Of a stretch of DNA of 64,000 nucleotides, positions 35,116 to 47,880 are shown one piece after another; the stretch's first letter is position 1, and the number at the start of each line of letters is the position of its first letter. The notes beneath the pieces were generated by a model. It was not told the DNA's origin. It ran no database searches and saw only the letters and a list, made by a program, of their open reading frames with translations. The position numbers and the translations under genes were made by a program. The DNA comes from Excoecaria cochinchinensis (lineage: Eukaryota > Streptophyta > Magnoliopsida > Malpighiales > Euphorbiaceae), in assembly GCA_947683425.1 (NCBI GenBank), contig CANTUQ010000058.1, forward strand, positions 15,377,501 to 15,441,500, in the 5' to 3' direction.

Positions 35116-38100
35116 TGATTGTCTTGATTAATGGTTGGAATGATGTCGTCACTCGGTTTCTGCCGGTGTCCGCATCGAGTCTCTTTTCCTGGAAAACTTA
35201 GAGAGGCAAATATGCATAAAATATTGTGAGTATGCACGTGAGATGCATGTGTATGCAGCAATGCAGTATAAAAATTCATCAAAGTGGATTTGGAGGCGAC
35301 AGCCGATTTGATTGCGATTTGCAGTAAGATCAGTGTCTTCTGGAATTGCCTTTGAATTTCATGCTCTTTGGGGATCATGAGGTTCTCGTCTGAAACCTGT
35401 AGTCATTATTTTAAGGTAGTGCGTCCCTTGTGAATTTTCACACTAGCTTTTCTTGGCGGGAAATGCGTCCTTCCGGATTTTCACATGACCCTGCGCCTTA
35501 TTTTTGCATGGAATGGACTCAACCCAATCCAGCGGCTTTTTTTTCTCTTCTTTTTTCTTCTTTTTTTTCTTTTAGGACAGACTGCCTGTTTTCAGGTTTT
35601 CACCCTGTCTTTTGGCCTAACTTTTGCTTAGAGCGTCAATTACGGTTTTCATCTCTAACGGCCTTTTCTCTTTTTTTTTTTTTTACATCAGATGAACTAT
35701 TCTGGTTACATCAATACCATTGTATAAATGCACATATTTCAATTTGATTTCATAATATATGATCATTATTTGGCATTAATCTCAAGATACAAAACGTCAT
35801 CCAATCTCGGGATGGATCTTGAAAGCATCAAACTCCTGTTATCAATCTGCTCTCTTTATGATTCTCATGATTGAATATTTTCTCTCTGCTCTCGTTTAAT
35901 CTTTTGAATGCAAATTCTAGAAGCAATGTTAGAGACGAGACTTAACTCAAATGCATGAATGCACTCATGGCTTCTCGCTTGAAGTTCAAAAAACACCATA
36001 GGCCTCTTCTTACGTACCAAACCTTTTTAAAAGGTCATCTCCGCTAATTGGATAAGACTGAACCCAGAATCAAAAGGTCTTACTTTGGTTGTAATGTCAG
36101 GCTTGGGTAGATGGCTGTCAAAGAAAGATCAGGTCGCTAGAGAAAAATGGCTGCGATATTTTCTCAACTGATGGATGAACCGTTCTCGGCTCAAAAGTAT
36201 TCTTGAATTTGGACTCGATAACATTCTAGCTCCTTGAGATCAGAAGGGCAATCATTGAGACTAGTCAATTGGTCACCATTTTGAGCTCTTTTTTTTTTAT
36301 TCTTCTTTTTTTTCTTTGCTTCTTTTCTTTCATCTTTCATTCATTTGTTTTCTTTTTGGATTTTTCGCTTTTCGTTTTCTTTTTGCTTTCGCTTTTTTTT
36401 TTTTGTGCTCATGCCTTTCATGCATGACTAAACCCTCTTTTCAAAGTCTGAACTTGCTCTTATCGAGGCAATTTTTTTTTTTTAATAGTCCAAAGAATTG
36501 TTCAAATGTACATCCATCAGTTTTAGAGCGGCCACTCTTCTAAGGGGAAGCCAAAATCATTTTAGGCGAGGGGGTAGTTTTAATGTGTAAACAAAATTGG
36601 TACGCATTCAGCATACCTGCATAAAAGCTCAACGGGCTAGCAAGCGATTGCAGAACAAGGGTAGGAAATAGTCATTTAGAGAGCTATACAAAGAAAAGAT
36701 TGCCTAAATCATTTTCTAGGTTCTATCTTATCCAGAGATCGCTTCGACGGGTAATCAGAAAGGTTCTAGTGCTCTTAGTGAGTTCTCGTCCAATCTCCTA
36801 ATTGCAACTAGTTTTTTTCTTTCTTATTTTTATTCTCTCTGACTCTCTCTCTTTTCAGGAGTTATATCAGATGCTATCAAGATTTTCTTTGAATTTTTCA
36901 AAGTTCCAAGATTAAATGCAGTAGTATTAATTGAATTAATGTCAAAATGAATGAATATATCATAATCATAAAAAATGAAATCATTAGAAATAATATACAA
37001 ATACGCAAAATATTGAAATGACCAATACTACATATGCCATTATTTGAAAAACTCGAATATAAAGACATCTTGTAGCAAAGCAGGCACTGCAACCAATGTC
37101 TTTCATCTGCCATCGGCTTTTATTTCCTCTTTTTCTCTGGGTCAATAATTTCTTTGTTGTCGATGAGATCTTGAATTCAGTCTCTCAAAATTTAGCATTT
37201 GATCCGTTAACAGGCCAGCGTTGGTGGGCTGCTATGTCCTCAATCTCATCTTCTTCCACAAAATCCTCCTCGGGATTATGAATTCTTGCCCTTCTTGGCT
37301 CAATAAGTGTCGCAGCTCCATGCTCATTAATAGACTGACGAGCATTGCCAATAAAAAGAGTCTCTCCACCAACAGGTGGTTCGACTTGCCCCCAGCATGG
37401 GCTATTTGTTGTTGCGGATCAACAAGTGGTTCGGCTTGCCCCCAGCATGGGCTATTGGTTGTTGTGGATCAACAAGTGGTTGTGGGATAGTAGATGCTCG
37501 TGAATCATGAGGGTGAGGTACAAGATGTTGAGAGTGTCTCAAGATCCCAATCAAGCACTAATTCGAGCAATCCAAAGGGCGAGTCTGGCCTTACTAATCG
37601 ACCGTCAGGACCTCTAATCCATTTGGATGAATTTATGATGGCTGAAAATTTAAATTGTTAGTATGATGCGTGTATGATAATATACAATGCATGATCGTGA
37701 ATTATGCAGATGGAGTGAAAAAATCAATAAATTGTAATTATGCGATGCAATGCATGAAAATAAATATACACGATGGTATGTGCACATGAAAAATAATATG
37801 TAGGCAAAAGGATATATACACAATATGAAATGTATTTTTTTTTATATATTTTTTTTTATATTTTATATATTTTTGATTTTTGATTGATTTTTTTTTTTTT
37901 GACATGAATGACATGTGATGTATGTGCATGTTATGCAGCATTCACAGCCACATGCAAGCAGGTAGAACCTTCCGGCCTTATTTCTCCCACACACGAGGTC
38001 GTGCGGTATCTTTCCTAGGTGGGCTTTATCCAAGGGTTAACAGGGAACCCAACGGACACGTATAGTACACGGTGAGAAACCGGCAGCATAACACTCCTGA

Positions 38101-38640
38101 TCTAATGGACATACGTATGAATTTTGGCCATCATGTATTTGAACATTTCAATTTTGTTAAGATGGGCCTACCGGGGCATGAAAGCCTTTGATAAGAGACC
38201 ACTTAATTTGGTTGAATTTGTCTAATACATAAAGGCCCACATCACAAGCGTTGTATTAAGGATCATGCCACTTAGGGGAAGTATCTATTGCCATTACATG
38301 AGCTTTGGTCAGGGTGATGTTATTTTAAGGCTACCCAAGCATGGTCCCTGCACGACGGGTCTATCTCATCACGAGCATAACGACCGATCGGGTCACCATT
38401 TGATATACCATTTGATGGCACGAGGCTTGGGCTGGTGATTATCCTTAACACTTCCCCAAATTGAGTGAAAATGAGGTCGTGCTTCAGGAACGCACCGGGG
38501 CTAATAGAGGGACCAAACTAGCATAATTCTAAGGCTCTAGCATGGATGCAATGAAATTTAGATGAGAGATGAAATTTTAGTTTTAAAAACCCAATTATAC
38601 ATTTTAACCAAGACATTTTCAGAGCAAAGTCACAAACAGT
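35116..38640. other. Non-coding interior of element B
   Basis: No gag, protease, RT, integrase or other family is visible on either strand. There are many poly-T runs (35540-35575, 35668-35685, 36290-36310, 36390-36405, 36475, 37840-37905), which are poly-A in element orientation. A direct repeat of about 60 bases, twice, lies at 37369-37483 and shares the core GCTTGCCCCCAGCATGGGCT with one change. Confidence 0.6.
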
Positions 38641-38658
38641 CCCCAGCGGAGTCGCCAC
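38641..38658 (-). other. Primer-binding-like site of element B
   Basis: On the minus strand GTGGCGACTCCGCTGGGG directly follows the 5' LTR end. It has the place and look of a tRNA 3'-end complement. Which tRNA it fits was not tested; Ogre elements are reported to use tRNA-Arg. Confidence 0.6.
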
Positions 38659-40029
38659 TGTGACGCGCAAAGGGGGTACCCAGCAAGGGCCCTCGTTTTG
38701 AATCCGCTTTAGGATTCGAGGTATGAAATTTGCGTCTTTTCCGATCTTAGGTGTTATGAGATATTTTCGGCACCTCCTTTCACAATAGAACATTGAAAAG
38801 GACCATCCATCGCCATAACACCTTTAGGCACTTTTGAGGTATTTTGGAGTCGCCACCCAATTTACAAGAAATTGGGAAAATTTAACCTCTTATCGGTCTA
38901 AACCAGAGTGGTGTCCGGAACTTCACACTTATTGGTGCCTTGGTTAATTATAAGTGAGTTTTTAAATTATAAAATTTCATTTTTCATCTCACACAATTAA
39001 TGCAGTTTTATTTAAAGCGCATACCAAGCAATAAAGAAATAAATAGGAAAAGCAGTAAACACACAAGCACACAATTACATGAGAAATAAGGGCGAAATAC
39101 AACCCCAACGAAAGAAAAATAAAGGCGTGACCGGGGAAGGAATACAATCCCCAAAAATAATTAAGGTTGCCCCAAAAGTTAATTACAAGGGCCCAAATAA
39201 ATAAAGTTGCCCCAAAATTAATTACAAGGGCCCAAAAATGAAAAAGCGACGTAAATTTAAAAGGACATAAATTTAAACACTCACTCAAAATCAAAATAAA
39301 AAGACATGCATAAATCGGGGTATTTATTTTGGGAACATTGGTTCCTTCGCGTGCCTATTCTATGGTTTAGGAGCATTGGTTCCTCTGTGTTTATTTAAAG
39401 AATGTTCGGAGAGTCGTTTTGATTGTTCGGATGAAAACCGGGATGAGTGATCCCATTTTATAGAAAATTGACTCCCCGTTTTAAGTCGAGATGTATTTTT
39501 TGTTATTTGGCTAAACGAGGGGCGTTGGTCCCGATTTTATTAACAAAAATCCAATTTAATTATAAAAATATTTTTGTGACTTTTTTATCAATCGCGTATG
39601 AAAATAAAATATTTATGTACAAATAAACACATAACACGTAAAAGAAGGAATTTAAGAAAGATCTCACCGAGCAAGACGACACTCCACGCGTCGCGACTCA
39701 TCAGGGGAGCCGCGGGGCGCTCACAAAATCCAACTCCAAATTGAACTCATACAAAAAATAATATCAAAAATATTAGTGAATATTCTAATCGGATCGATCA
39801 AATAGATGCAAAACATAATAAAAATAATGCATGATGGTAAAAACAATAATATTATGATGACAAACAAATAATGACAGTAATGATAATGATGATAATAATA
39901 ATAATAATAATATAAGAACAGAAAATAATAATATAAAAAACAGAAAATGTAACATTAATAATAATAATAATAGGAAAAGAGAAATGATAATAATAATAAT
40001 AACATTAATATAAAAACAGAAAATGTAAT

Positions 40030-40070
<41 letters not shown>

Positions 40071-40158
40071 CATTAATATAAAAACAGAAAATGTACCATT
40101 AATAATAATAATAATAATAATAATAAGACTAAATAACACAAAAACAGAAAATAGAGTA

Positions 40159-40193
<35 letters not shown>

Positions 40194-40225
40194 GACTAAA
40201 TAACACAAAAACAGAAAATAGAGTA

Positions 40226-40260
<35 letters not shown>

Positions 40261-41379
40261 GACTAAATAACACAAAAACAGAAAATAGAGTAAACAATAA
40301 TAATAATAATAATAATAACAGAAATAATAATAATAATAATAATACAAAAATCAGAAAAGGGGTTTACCGGCGCCGGAGGGTCGCCGGAGGGGAGACGGTC
40401 TGCGACACCAACGCCTTCTGATGGATCGTCGCCCGGGGAAGACGGCGGACTGGTCCACGCGCCGGAAGGGGTTTCGCCGGAGCCGGAAATCGCCAAAAAC
40501 CGTGAATGATGCCTCGCCGGAGATCGCCTACACGCGCCGCCTACCGGGGTCCGTTGGAGGATCGGCCGGTGCCGTCGGAAGCGTCTGGGGGTGCTGATGC
40601 CGGCGGTGGGGTGCGTGTCGTCGCCGGTGACCGCGGTTGGGCGGCGGAGCCTCCGCCTCTCTCCCCTCTTTTTTCTTCTTTTTCTTTCTTTCTCACCGGT
40701 CCGGCCTCGTTTCCTGCGTTTGGTTTGGCCTGGGTCTGCTGCTCTTTTGCTCTTTCCTAGTTGCCCTCTCTCTTTGGCTCTCTCTCTTTTCTTTCTATTT
40801 TCTTTTGCTTGCTCTCTCTTTTGCTTGCTATTTTTCTTTTCTCACTTGCTTACTCTCAGTTCTCTCTTGCTCTCTCTTTATTTTCTTTTTTGTTTCTATG
40901 GCCGGCCAAATCTTGCTCTCTCTGTATCTTTCTATTTTCTTTTCTTTTTTTTGTTCCAGCCGAATGAGAGAGCCCCCTTATTTTTGCCATCTCTTTCTTT
41001 TTATATTCTAGGGTTAAGGGTAATATGGTAATTCCTCCTTTTAGTTTAATTATTTTCCACCCATAATAATTAATTAAACACTACTAATTACTCTAAAAAA
41101 TTAATTTAATTAATCCACCTAAAATTAAATCTAATTTATTTAATTAAACAATATGTTATATTTTTTCAATTTTTTTAATTTTCCATTCTCTATTTATTTT
41201 TTATATTATTTTAATTATACTAAAATATTAACCAATTAATCATCCTAACTCTAAATGCATATTAATTATCAAACAATAACAACTAATCACTTAATTAACT
41301 AATTAATTTCTATTTCTAATATTTTATATATTTTTCTTATTTTTTCTTCTTTCTCTTTTTTTTTGTTTATCTTTCTTTT

Positions 41380-41437
<58 letters not shown>

Positions 41438-41523
41438 TTTTGGAGGAGTTATCAAAGACCCAAAATTACCATTTCTATATTTATCTCTCAATATTAAACC
41501 CGACTTAGGACCCGGTGTCTACA
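38659..41523 (-). repeat. 5' LTR of element B
   Basis: Second copy of the 2.87-kb LTR. Relative to the other LTR the coordinate offset drops from 8206 to 8203 in the TAA array and to 8202 in a poly-T run, so at least two small indels separate them. Confidence 0.95.
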
Positions 41524-41671
41524 AGGTGTTATGTGTTCTGTCTACTATGTATTACTCCGATATGATTATGCGAATGTGATATTCAAATGAGTTTAATAAT
41601 GAGATGTATATTCAGTTAATATGATTATGAACATGAGTATGTAATGTGGAATGTATGGCTTTAATATGCAA

Positions 41672-41707
<36 letters not shown>

Positions 41708-41800
41708 TTATGTTATGGATATTTGCAATTGCCACTATGAATGTGTTATGCCTTGACGACCATTGTGAATGGCCGTCCATTTTATGTGTGTGTTCCCCCA

Positions 41801-41839
41801 CTAAGCGTTTATCGCTTAGCATGGTGTTCTTACCCGTGC
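41801..41839 (+). other. Double hairpin of solo LTR A
   Basis: Hairpin 1: CTAAGCG (41801-41807) pairs with CGCTTAG (41813-41819), loop TTTAT. Hairpin 2: GCATGG (41819-41824) pairs with CCGTGC (41834-41839), using one G-T pair. The same pair occurs in C (42539-42575, minus strand) and D (61014-61051). It lies about 400 bases from the LTR 3' end. Confidence 0.7.
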
Positions 41840-42538
41840 AGGTGCGGAGGATATTTTTGCTTTGGGAGAGTCATCGCCAGTCAAGCCAACACAGGAGGGT
41901 TAGTGTTAGGGCTTTGGTCTTTTGTAGTAGGATGATTCTTTTGTAATAGAACTCTCTTATATCTTTATATAGCTTCCGCATATGTATTAATCTTTTGGAT
42001 ATGTAATCTTTTATATATTCAACAAGTTGATCAGAACAGTAATGTAATGGATATTGTTATATTAATGCATGATCAGCTATTCCCTATATTGTTTGTAAAG
42101 TTTTTAATTACTCTGTGTTTATGTATGTATGCTTTAAATGAATGTATGATTTGTACGGTACTTGTGTGGTGGCTGTAACACCCCCTAACCACCTGTAGAG
42201 ATTTACTATGGTGACTATGGAGTGTTACAACATAAACACATGCGCATCAAATAGTTTTACAAACAAAGTTCACGATTAATAAAATTTCTTTAACATGCAA
42301 TACTAGATTACGTTTCGAGAATCCATACATTACATTTCATAACATTCATAGTCTTACATCAGCTGTGACTTACAAAATACAACATCTTTGTTATAAACAC
42401 TTCAGTTCTTATGCACATATCAATTATATTTACACATCTTATACTATTACAAAATAGCCTACTATTGCAGCGGTTCCTAATGTGTTGGCCGTTGGCGACG
42501 CTGAACTGTCTTCCAAAAGCTCCAACTTCAAAAACCTA

Positions 42539-42575
42539 CATGGATAAAATATCCATGCTAAGCGATAACGCTTAG
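42539..42575 (-). other. Double hairpin of solo LTR C
   Basis: Read on the minus strand: hairpin 1 CTAAGCG/CGCTTAG with loop TTAT (42575-42558), then hairpin 2 CATGGATA/TATCCATG with loop TTT (42557-42539), a perfect 8-bp stem. It is about 365 bases from the LTR 3' end. Confidence 0.75.
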
Positions 42576-43994
42576 TGGGGAACAACAAAAAATGGACAAA
42601 CACTCATAATGATTACTAATATTAATCACATATCCAAGCAATATACACATATACATATATTTCATGTTAACGTCATCGATAGTACACTCATCAGGAATTA
42701 CTCATAAGTAACCATCCAAATACTCACACAAATATTTGTTTGCTTAATGTGATATTTACTCAGTTGTTCGTTTGGATTCTATAAGTCTTAATATTACTAG
42801 AATCACACACTTATATACAGCTTTATAATTACCTATGAGTATACATATAAATATAAACATATGTACATCAAAAGCCATTAGCACTCACCAATGTAAGAAC
42901 ACCTTCAGCATGTTACAAATACAAACCCAAACAATGCATACCTTTATTTACTTGTGATCCGAACATAGCATTCAAGATACAACATATTATACTCATAATG
43001 TATTAGCTTACATTTTACAATATCAATTATCATCACCAACACTCATATAATACAAATCCCCATCAATTACAATCACAAACCATATAGTACATGACATTTA
43101 TGGCAGGTCCAGGTACATAACAACCTGCATGCTTTTTATGCAGATTATTCATATACTCTGATGTCAATAAGCCTATTGCATTGCTTTAATCAATGGATAT
43201 ACACTTAATTATAGTTTGGCATTCTCTTAATGTTATTTCAGCAATTTACAGCTTGATTTATATAATTATTCATGCACATACACATATATTCTTCCTAATG
43301 AGTCATACGTGTATAACTGTATCGCATAACAATTATAACATATCACATTCACATTCTCATTAGTATAATACTCAGGTCATGGTCACAATATCATTATTAT
43401 TGTTATTATCACATGCTTCGCCTGCAACTCAAGACGCGGATAACGGGTATCGCATCAGTACCTCTCAAGTACCAGAATCTTATCGAGATTACACTTACGC
43501 ATGGGTACCCTCAGGTACCAAAATATCATTCCACTTATAATAAAATCCAGCAAGGATTATTCGCATTGTTTTCGCATTGTGATTCCCATAGAATCAGACA
43601 CATTATACGCATGGGGCTGCAGCACTTGACCCTATAGGCATGCCTAACTATCCACTACTTGACTCGCAGGCTTAAGTTGTTAAACATATTATTCAATTCA
43701 CATTGATCACTTTTCATATCTCGTACATATCTCGTATGTTGATAGTTAACATCACATTCGCTTTACACATTCACATTAGCACATAGTTAAACATTTCACT
43801 TGCATACTCAATATGCTTCCAAACTCATTCTTCATAGTTAATAATCACATATTTGATTGCATTCAAGAATCATCATGTAATATGCAATTGTACATTACCT
43901 AATACACACATAATACTTACTCATATTGTCCTTCATTTCAGCTCAAAGCCTTGCTATTTGAAAGGCCAAACATTTTAGAGTTATATTGCCAAAA

Positions 43995-44335
43995 CAGGGT
44001 AGGTCACGGTCACAATGAATTTCATTGTCACCGTGACATGTTGAAGTCCAAAACAGAATGCAAATTGAGGGCATGTCACGGTCACAATCAATTTCATTGT
44101 CACCGTGACATGTTCCCAAATCTCGGCAGAATGCATCTTGAGGGTATGTCACGGTCATAATGAATCCCATTGTCACCGTGACATATTCTCACTTTGCAAA
44201 ACAGAATGCTCCCTTTGGTACCTCACGGTCACAATGAATTTCATTGTCACCGTGACATACCAAAATCCATTAGGCAGAATTGAACTCAAGCATACCTCAC
44301 GGTCACAATGAATTTCATTGTCACCGTGACCCATG
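43995..44335 (-). repeat. Array of palindromes in solo LTR C
   Basis: Five copies of a unit of about 35 bases made of TCACGGTCACAATGAA facing TTCATTGTCACCGTGA (near 43998, 44073, 44148, 44222 and 44289), about 74 bases apart. A sixth, diverged copy is at 44897-44932. Arms are near-perfect inverted repeats, so each can form a stem of 15 or more base pairs. Confidence 0.85.
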
Positions 44336-46659
44336 CAAAATCACCATAATACAACTGTGTTTTGACACTAGCACAGCTGTGCTTTTCAGTTCAATTCTTC
44401 CTTCTCATTTAGACTTCAAATCTCATTCTCACGTTTGGCAATCAACCCAAATACATCATCCACTTATTCAATTAGCACATACCTGATTTCCCTTCTTGAC
44501 ATTAGCATTCATTTATAACACAAATCATAATCATATTTATTATACACCTAGTATACATATTCGCATTCAAAACTATAGCATTCGCATTCATGATTTATCA
44601 TATTCGCATTCATGATTATTCGCATTCGCACTCATGGTGATACGCATTCTCATTCATGGTTCACCATACATAAATTATACATTGCTCCCATATAATTTTA
44701 CACATTAACATACATGATTCATCATGCTTAAAAGACTCATAACTCATACATATTTATATGCATTAGCATACATAGTTCATCATGCTTAAAATACTCATTT
44801 TATAATGATAATTATGTATCGGACAAGTCATGGGAACTCTTGGTGAAGCTCGGGTGCATTTCGGGAAGAAAAATACCCTAAATAGACAAAACAAGGAGTG
44901 GTCACGGTCACAATGAATTGGTTGTGACCGTGACATACAAAATTAAGCAAAACAGAAGCTAACTTTCGAAACTGGTTCACACCATAATTTTGTACAGCCC
45001 AAAACGATGTCTTACACCCAATTTTAGGCAAAGGTCCCTTCTTAATATTTCTTCCCCTATGTATTATCTTTCAAATGGGATAAGTTTCAGGTCAATTGGA
45101 CATCTATACCTTCAGATATGAGCTAAACAAGCTATATTGTTCAGGTAACCCGACCCAAATAGAGACACTACGGATATGGCCAATTTTGATGACCTTAGAG
45201 TCCTCAAATCAACAGAGCTATTTCTAAAACATTTAAAGACGCGGATCTTATGGTTCTAACCCAATTGGTTTCACCATTTTTGGAGTTTTAAAACTCAACT
45301 TACAATATAAACAAGTATCGGGGGTCAGTATAGACTTCCAAAAACAGATTTACACAATCAAGCTTGTAAAGCTTGAAAATAGCCAATTTGGCCAAATCAA
45401 CTCTCCCAATTCAAACTATAGTTTCAATACACACTTATATGAACATTTATACTCAATCAAAATATCCATGCATCAATTACACACCATGATCAAACAAATC
45501 AACAAACACAATTTACATAATTTACACGTTTAAGGTTTGTTCCCAAACCTTAACTCCTTTGCTCCAATAGCTTCAATGGTGGCACTTCTTGCTTTCATAC
45601 TCCCTCTTCAGTTCTGTCCCTCCAATTTCCTCATAAAAACATAGAATATCACTCCATATTTTTAATGAAACCAAGATGAAATTCTAGAGATGAGGATTCC
45701 TACTTACCCTTCTAACTCAAATCTCTCCTTCAAACACTTGAGCTGCACTTTCTAATACTCATAGCTTGGGCTTGCAAGGGAAGAGAGGGAGGGTTGGCGT
45801 GAGATGAAGAAGAAGAGGGAGAGAAGAAGACCAAAGGAAATTCACGTGAGGGAGGAGAGGGGAAGTGCAGAAATCTGATATCCCTTTCCTAAAATAACTC
45901 AAACTTATCCCATATGCCACATGTCTACTTCCTATTGGCCCTCCAAAGATTTTTATGACAATTCTCCCTTTTGGTCCCTTAACTCATTTGTAATCATTCC
46001 TTCACATAATACATAAATATAACTTTACATTGGCCCACAATTAAATCTTACTCCCTTTAATTAAGTCCTAAATTAATACCTTTTAAATTTCCGGAGTTGG
46101 CCGCAGTTGCCGAAACTTTTACGTTAATACCGAATTCGTCCTTTTGACACACCTAATGCCACAACTCATATACATTCGACATATAAATGATCCATTCTCA
46201 AAATTCAACCCTCTTATTTATTTATTTCACTCAGTTAAATCCATATATATATGAAATTACCGAAATACCCTTAGCTCTATTTTTCTTGATTCTAATCATA
46301 TCTTTTCCTACTATTTAATCACTTCGACCATCACATCACACGATTTCAATCGTCAAAATCCCCGAAAATGCACAAATCCTTCTTGGGTACATTTCGGGGT
46401 GTTACAGTGGCACCTTGACTCATACGGTATCTCACTCCTCATCGGATGGGATCGCCTATGTATGGGTAGGGGGTGTTACAAATTACTTTTTACCAAATAT
46501 ACCCTTAAGTGATTTTCAAACTTTATTAATTACATTGCACGGTTTTCTAATTCACAGTAATATTCAACCTCCGGATATATTTATGCAAAGATTAATATGG
46601 CTATTCAACTTCTTTTCCAGAGAATCTTACCATCTCTAAAAATCTAAACAAATAATGGA

Positions 46660-46866
46660 TATTAAACCACTTACCACATCATCTACTGATTCACCAAATC
46701 AAGGAAAGGATTAGACATTAATTTCAAATAATATTTATCATATGTAATCTTATCTATTGTATATTTAAAATTTATGTTATTCAACAAACTCTTGTATTAT
46801 TTATATATTCTGTAACTAATGAAAATCATGGAAGTGTCTTTCTACTGCAAACTATCATTCCCTTTA
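46660..46866 (+). repeat. 5' LTR of the copia element
   Basis: Starts TATTAAACCACTTACC and ends CATTCCCTTTA. It aligns over its full length with 51030-51236 with about ten differences, so the insertion is fairly old. Confidence 0.9.
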
Positions 46867-46917
46867 TGGTACCAGAGCCTTAAAGCTCAAGCTTTTTGAT
46901 CCTGCTTCTCTAACCAA

Positions 46918-47880
46918 ATGGCATCTTCAAGCAATACCAATATCACTCATTCATCAGGAAAAACTCTAATAGCTATTAATGCAGCCCAACTTCCATTGAA
47001 GCTTACTTCTCAAAATTATCCCACTTAGAGAGCTCAAATAATTCCAGTACTTCGTGGTCACAATCTCATTGGCTATGTTGATGGCATTAATAAACCTCCC
47101 GCTACAACTATTGAGAAAAAAGGCAATCAGATTCCCAACCTAGACTGTGATTTCTGGTACTGTCAAGATCAATTAATATTGGTAGCTATTTTTGCTTCTA
47201 CTAGTTTCTTGGTAATGCACACCATTGCAAATGCAACAACATCTGCAGATGCTTGGGAAAAATTTCAGCTCTCTTTTGCGAATAGATCGGTAACAAGGGT
47301 TCTGTCCCTTAGGGAGAAGCTTGCAAATGCAAAACATGAAACAAAACCTGTTGCTGAATATTTATAACAGATCAAAACTACAGTAGATGAACTCGCAATT
47401 TGTGGTAGCCCTGTATCTGATGTTGATCTTGTGGTTCATGTATTAAATGGGATTGGCACTGAATTTCGGGACATTGCAGCAGCTGTGCATGCTCGAGATA
47501 CTGTAATTACTTTTGTTGAATTGCAAGATAAGTTATTGGCTCATGAAATGTTTTTAAAGAGAACTGATCCTTCATATGATCCGATTCCAATGACAGCAAA
47601 CCATGCAAAAAAAGGCTCCTCTTATCAATGCCAATTTAAAAATCCAAATCAAGGTGATTTTGGTTTTACTAATAATTTTGGTAACATTCACAATGCATCT
47701 GGTTTTTCTTCCTCTCAAGGTTTTAAGAGTTCTGGACAACTCAATAATGCTCACTCTCAGTCCAAACGTGATCCGTCTTCTTCCAACGTTCAATGTCAAA
47801 TTTGTGAAAAACCAGGACATCAGGCCCGACAATGCTTTAAGGCAAAAGATTATTTCAGAAATCTCTTTTCTCAACCTTAG
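46918..47880 (+). pseudogene. Copia gag part
   Basis: From an ATG at 46918 the frame shows the copia Gag region (LPLKLTSQNYPT, SFANRSVTRVLSLREKLAN, VVHVLNGIGTEFRDIAAAV) and a CX2CX4HX4C zinc knuckle CQICEKPGHQARQC near 47794-47835, which binds element RNA. Stops are at 47026 (TGG to TAG) and 47365 (CAA to TAA). Confidence 0.85.

Larger units (their letters stand above)
30453..41523 (-). mobile_element. Young non-autonomous LTR element B (LARD type, Ogre/Tat-like ends)
   Basis: Two nearly identical LTRs (30453-33321, 2869 bp; 38659-41523, 2865 bp) are flanked by the TSD AGGTG (30448-30452 and 41524-41528). On the minus strand the LTR reads TGTAGACACCGGGTCC...TGCGCGTCACA, a primer-binding-like stretch TGGCGACTCCGCTGGGGA follows the 5' LTR, and a purine tract ending TTGGGGGCAAC precedes the 3' LTR. 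These fix the minus orientation and resemble Ogre/Tat elements. The 5.3-kb inside has no gag or pol, so proteins must come from a partner. The LTR pair differs mainly by short indels in repeats, so insertion was recent. It sits inside solo LTR A. Confidence 0.9.
42174..46406 (-). mobile_element. Solo LTR C, same family as A and D, inserted in A
   Basis: On the minus strand it begins TGTAACACCCCGAAATG and ends AGGGGGTGTTACA, with the TSD GTGGC (42169-42173 and 46407-46411). At 4.23 kb it is the longest of the three. There is no coding region and no second copy. Shared blocks with A and D include GGATAGTTAGGCATGCC (minus, about 43637-43653) and the double hairpin. It lies in reverse orientation within solo LTR A. 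Confidence 0.8.
28601..46480 (+). mobile_element. Solo LTR A of a long-LTR Ty3 family, carrying elements B and C
   Basis: Begins TGTCACACCCCG and ends GGGGGTGTTACA, with the TSD AATTA on both sides (28596-28600 and 46481-46485). Without B and C it is about 2.56 kb. It has no coding region and no second copy, so it is a solo LTR. It shares with C and D a block around GGATAGTTAGGCATGCC (30192-30208) and the hairpin pair at 41801-41839. Long LTRs with TGTNACACCCC ends suggest the Tekay/Del chromovirus branch. A TA microsatellite lies at 41677-41703. Confidence 0.8.

Noticed and set aside
30453..41523. The 2.87-kb duplication as a CRISPR-like or segmental repeat
   Set aside because: TG...CA ends, a 5-bp TSD, primer-like site and purine tract show that the copies are LTRs.
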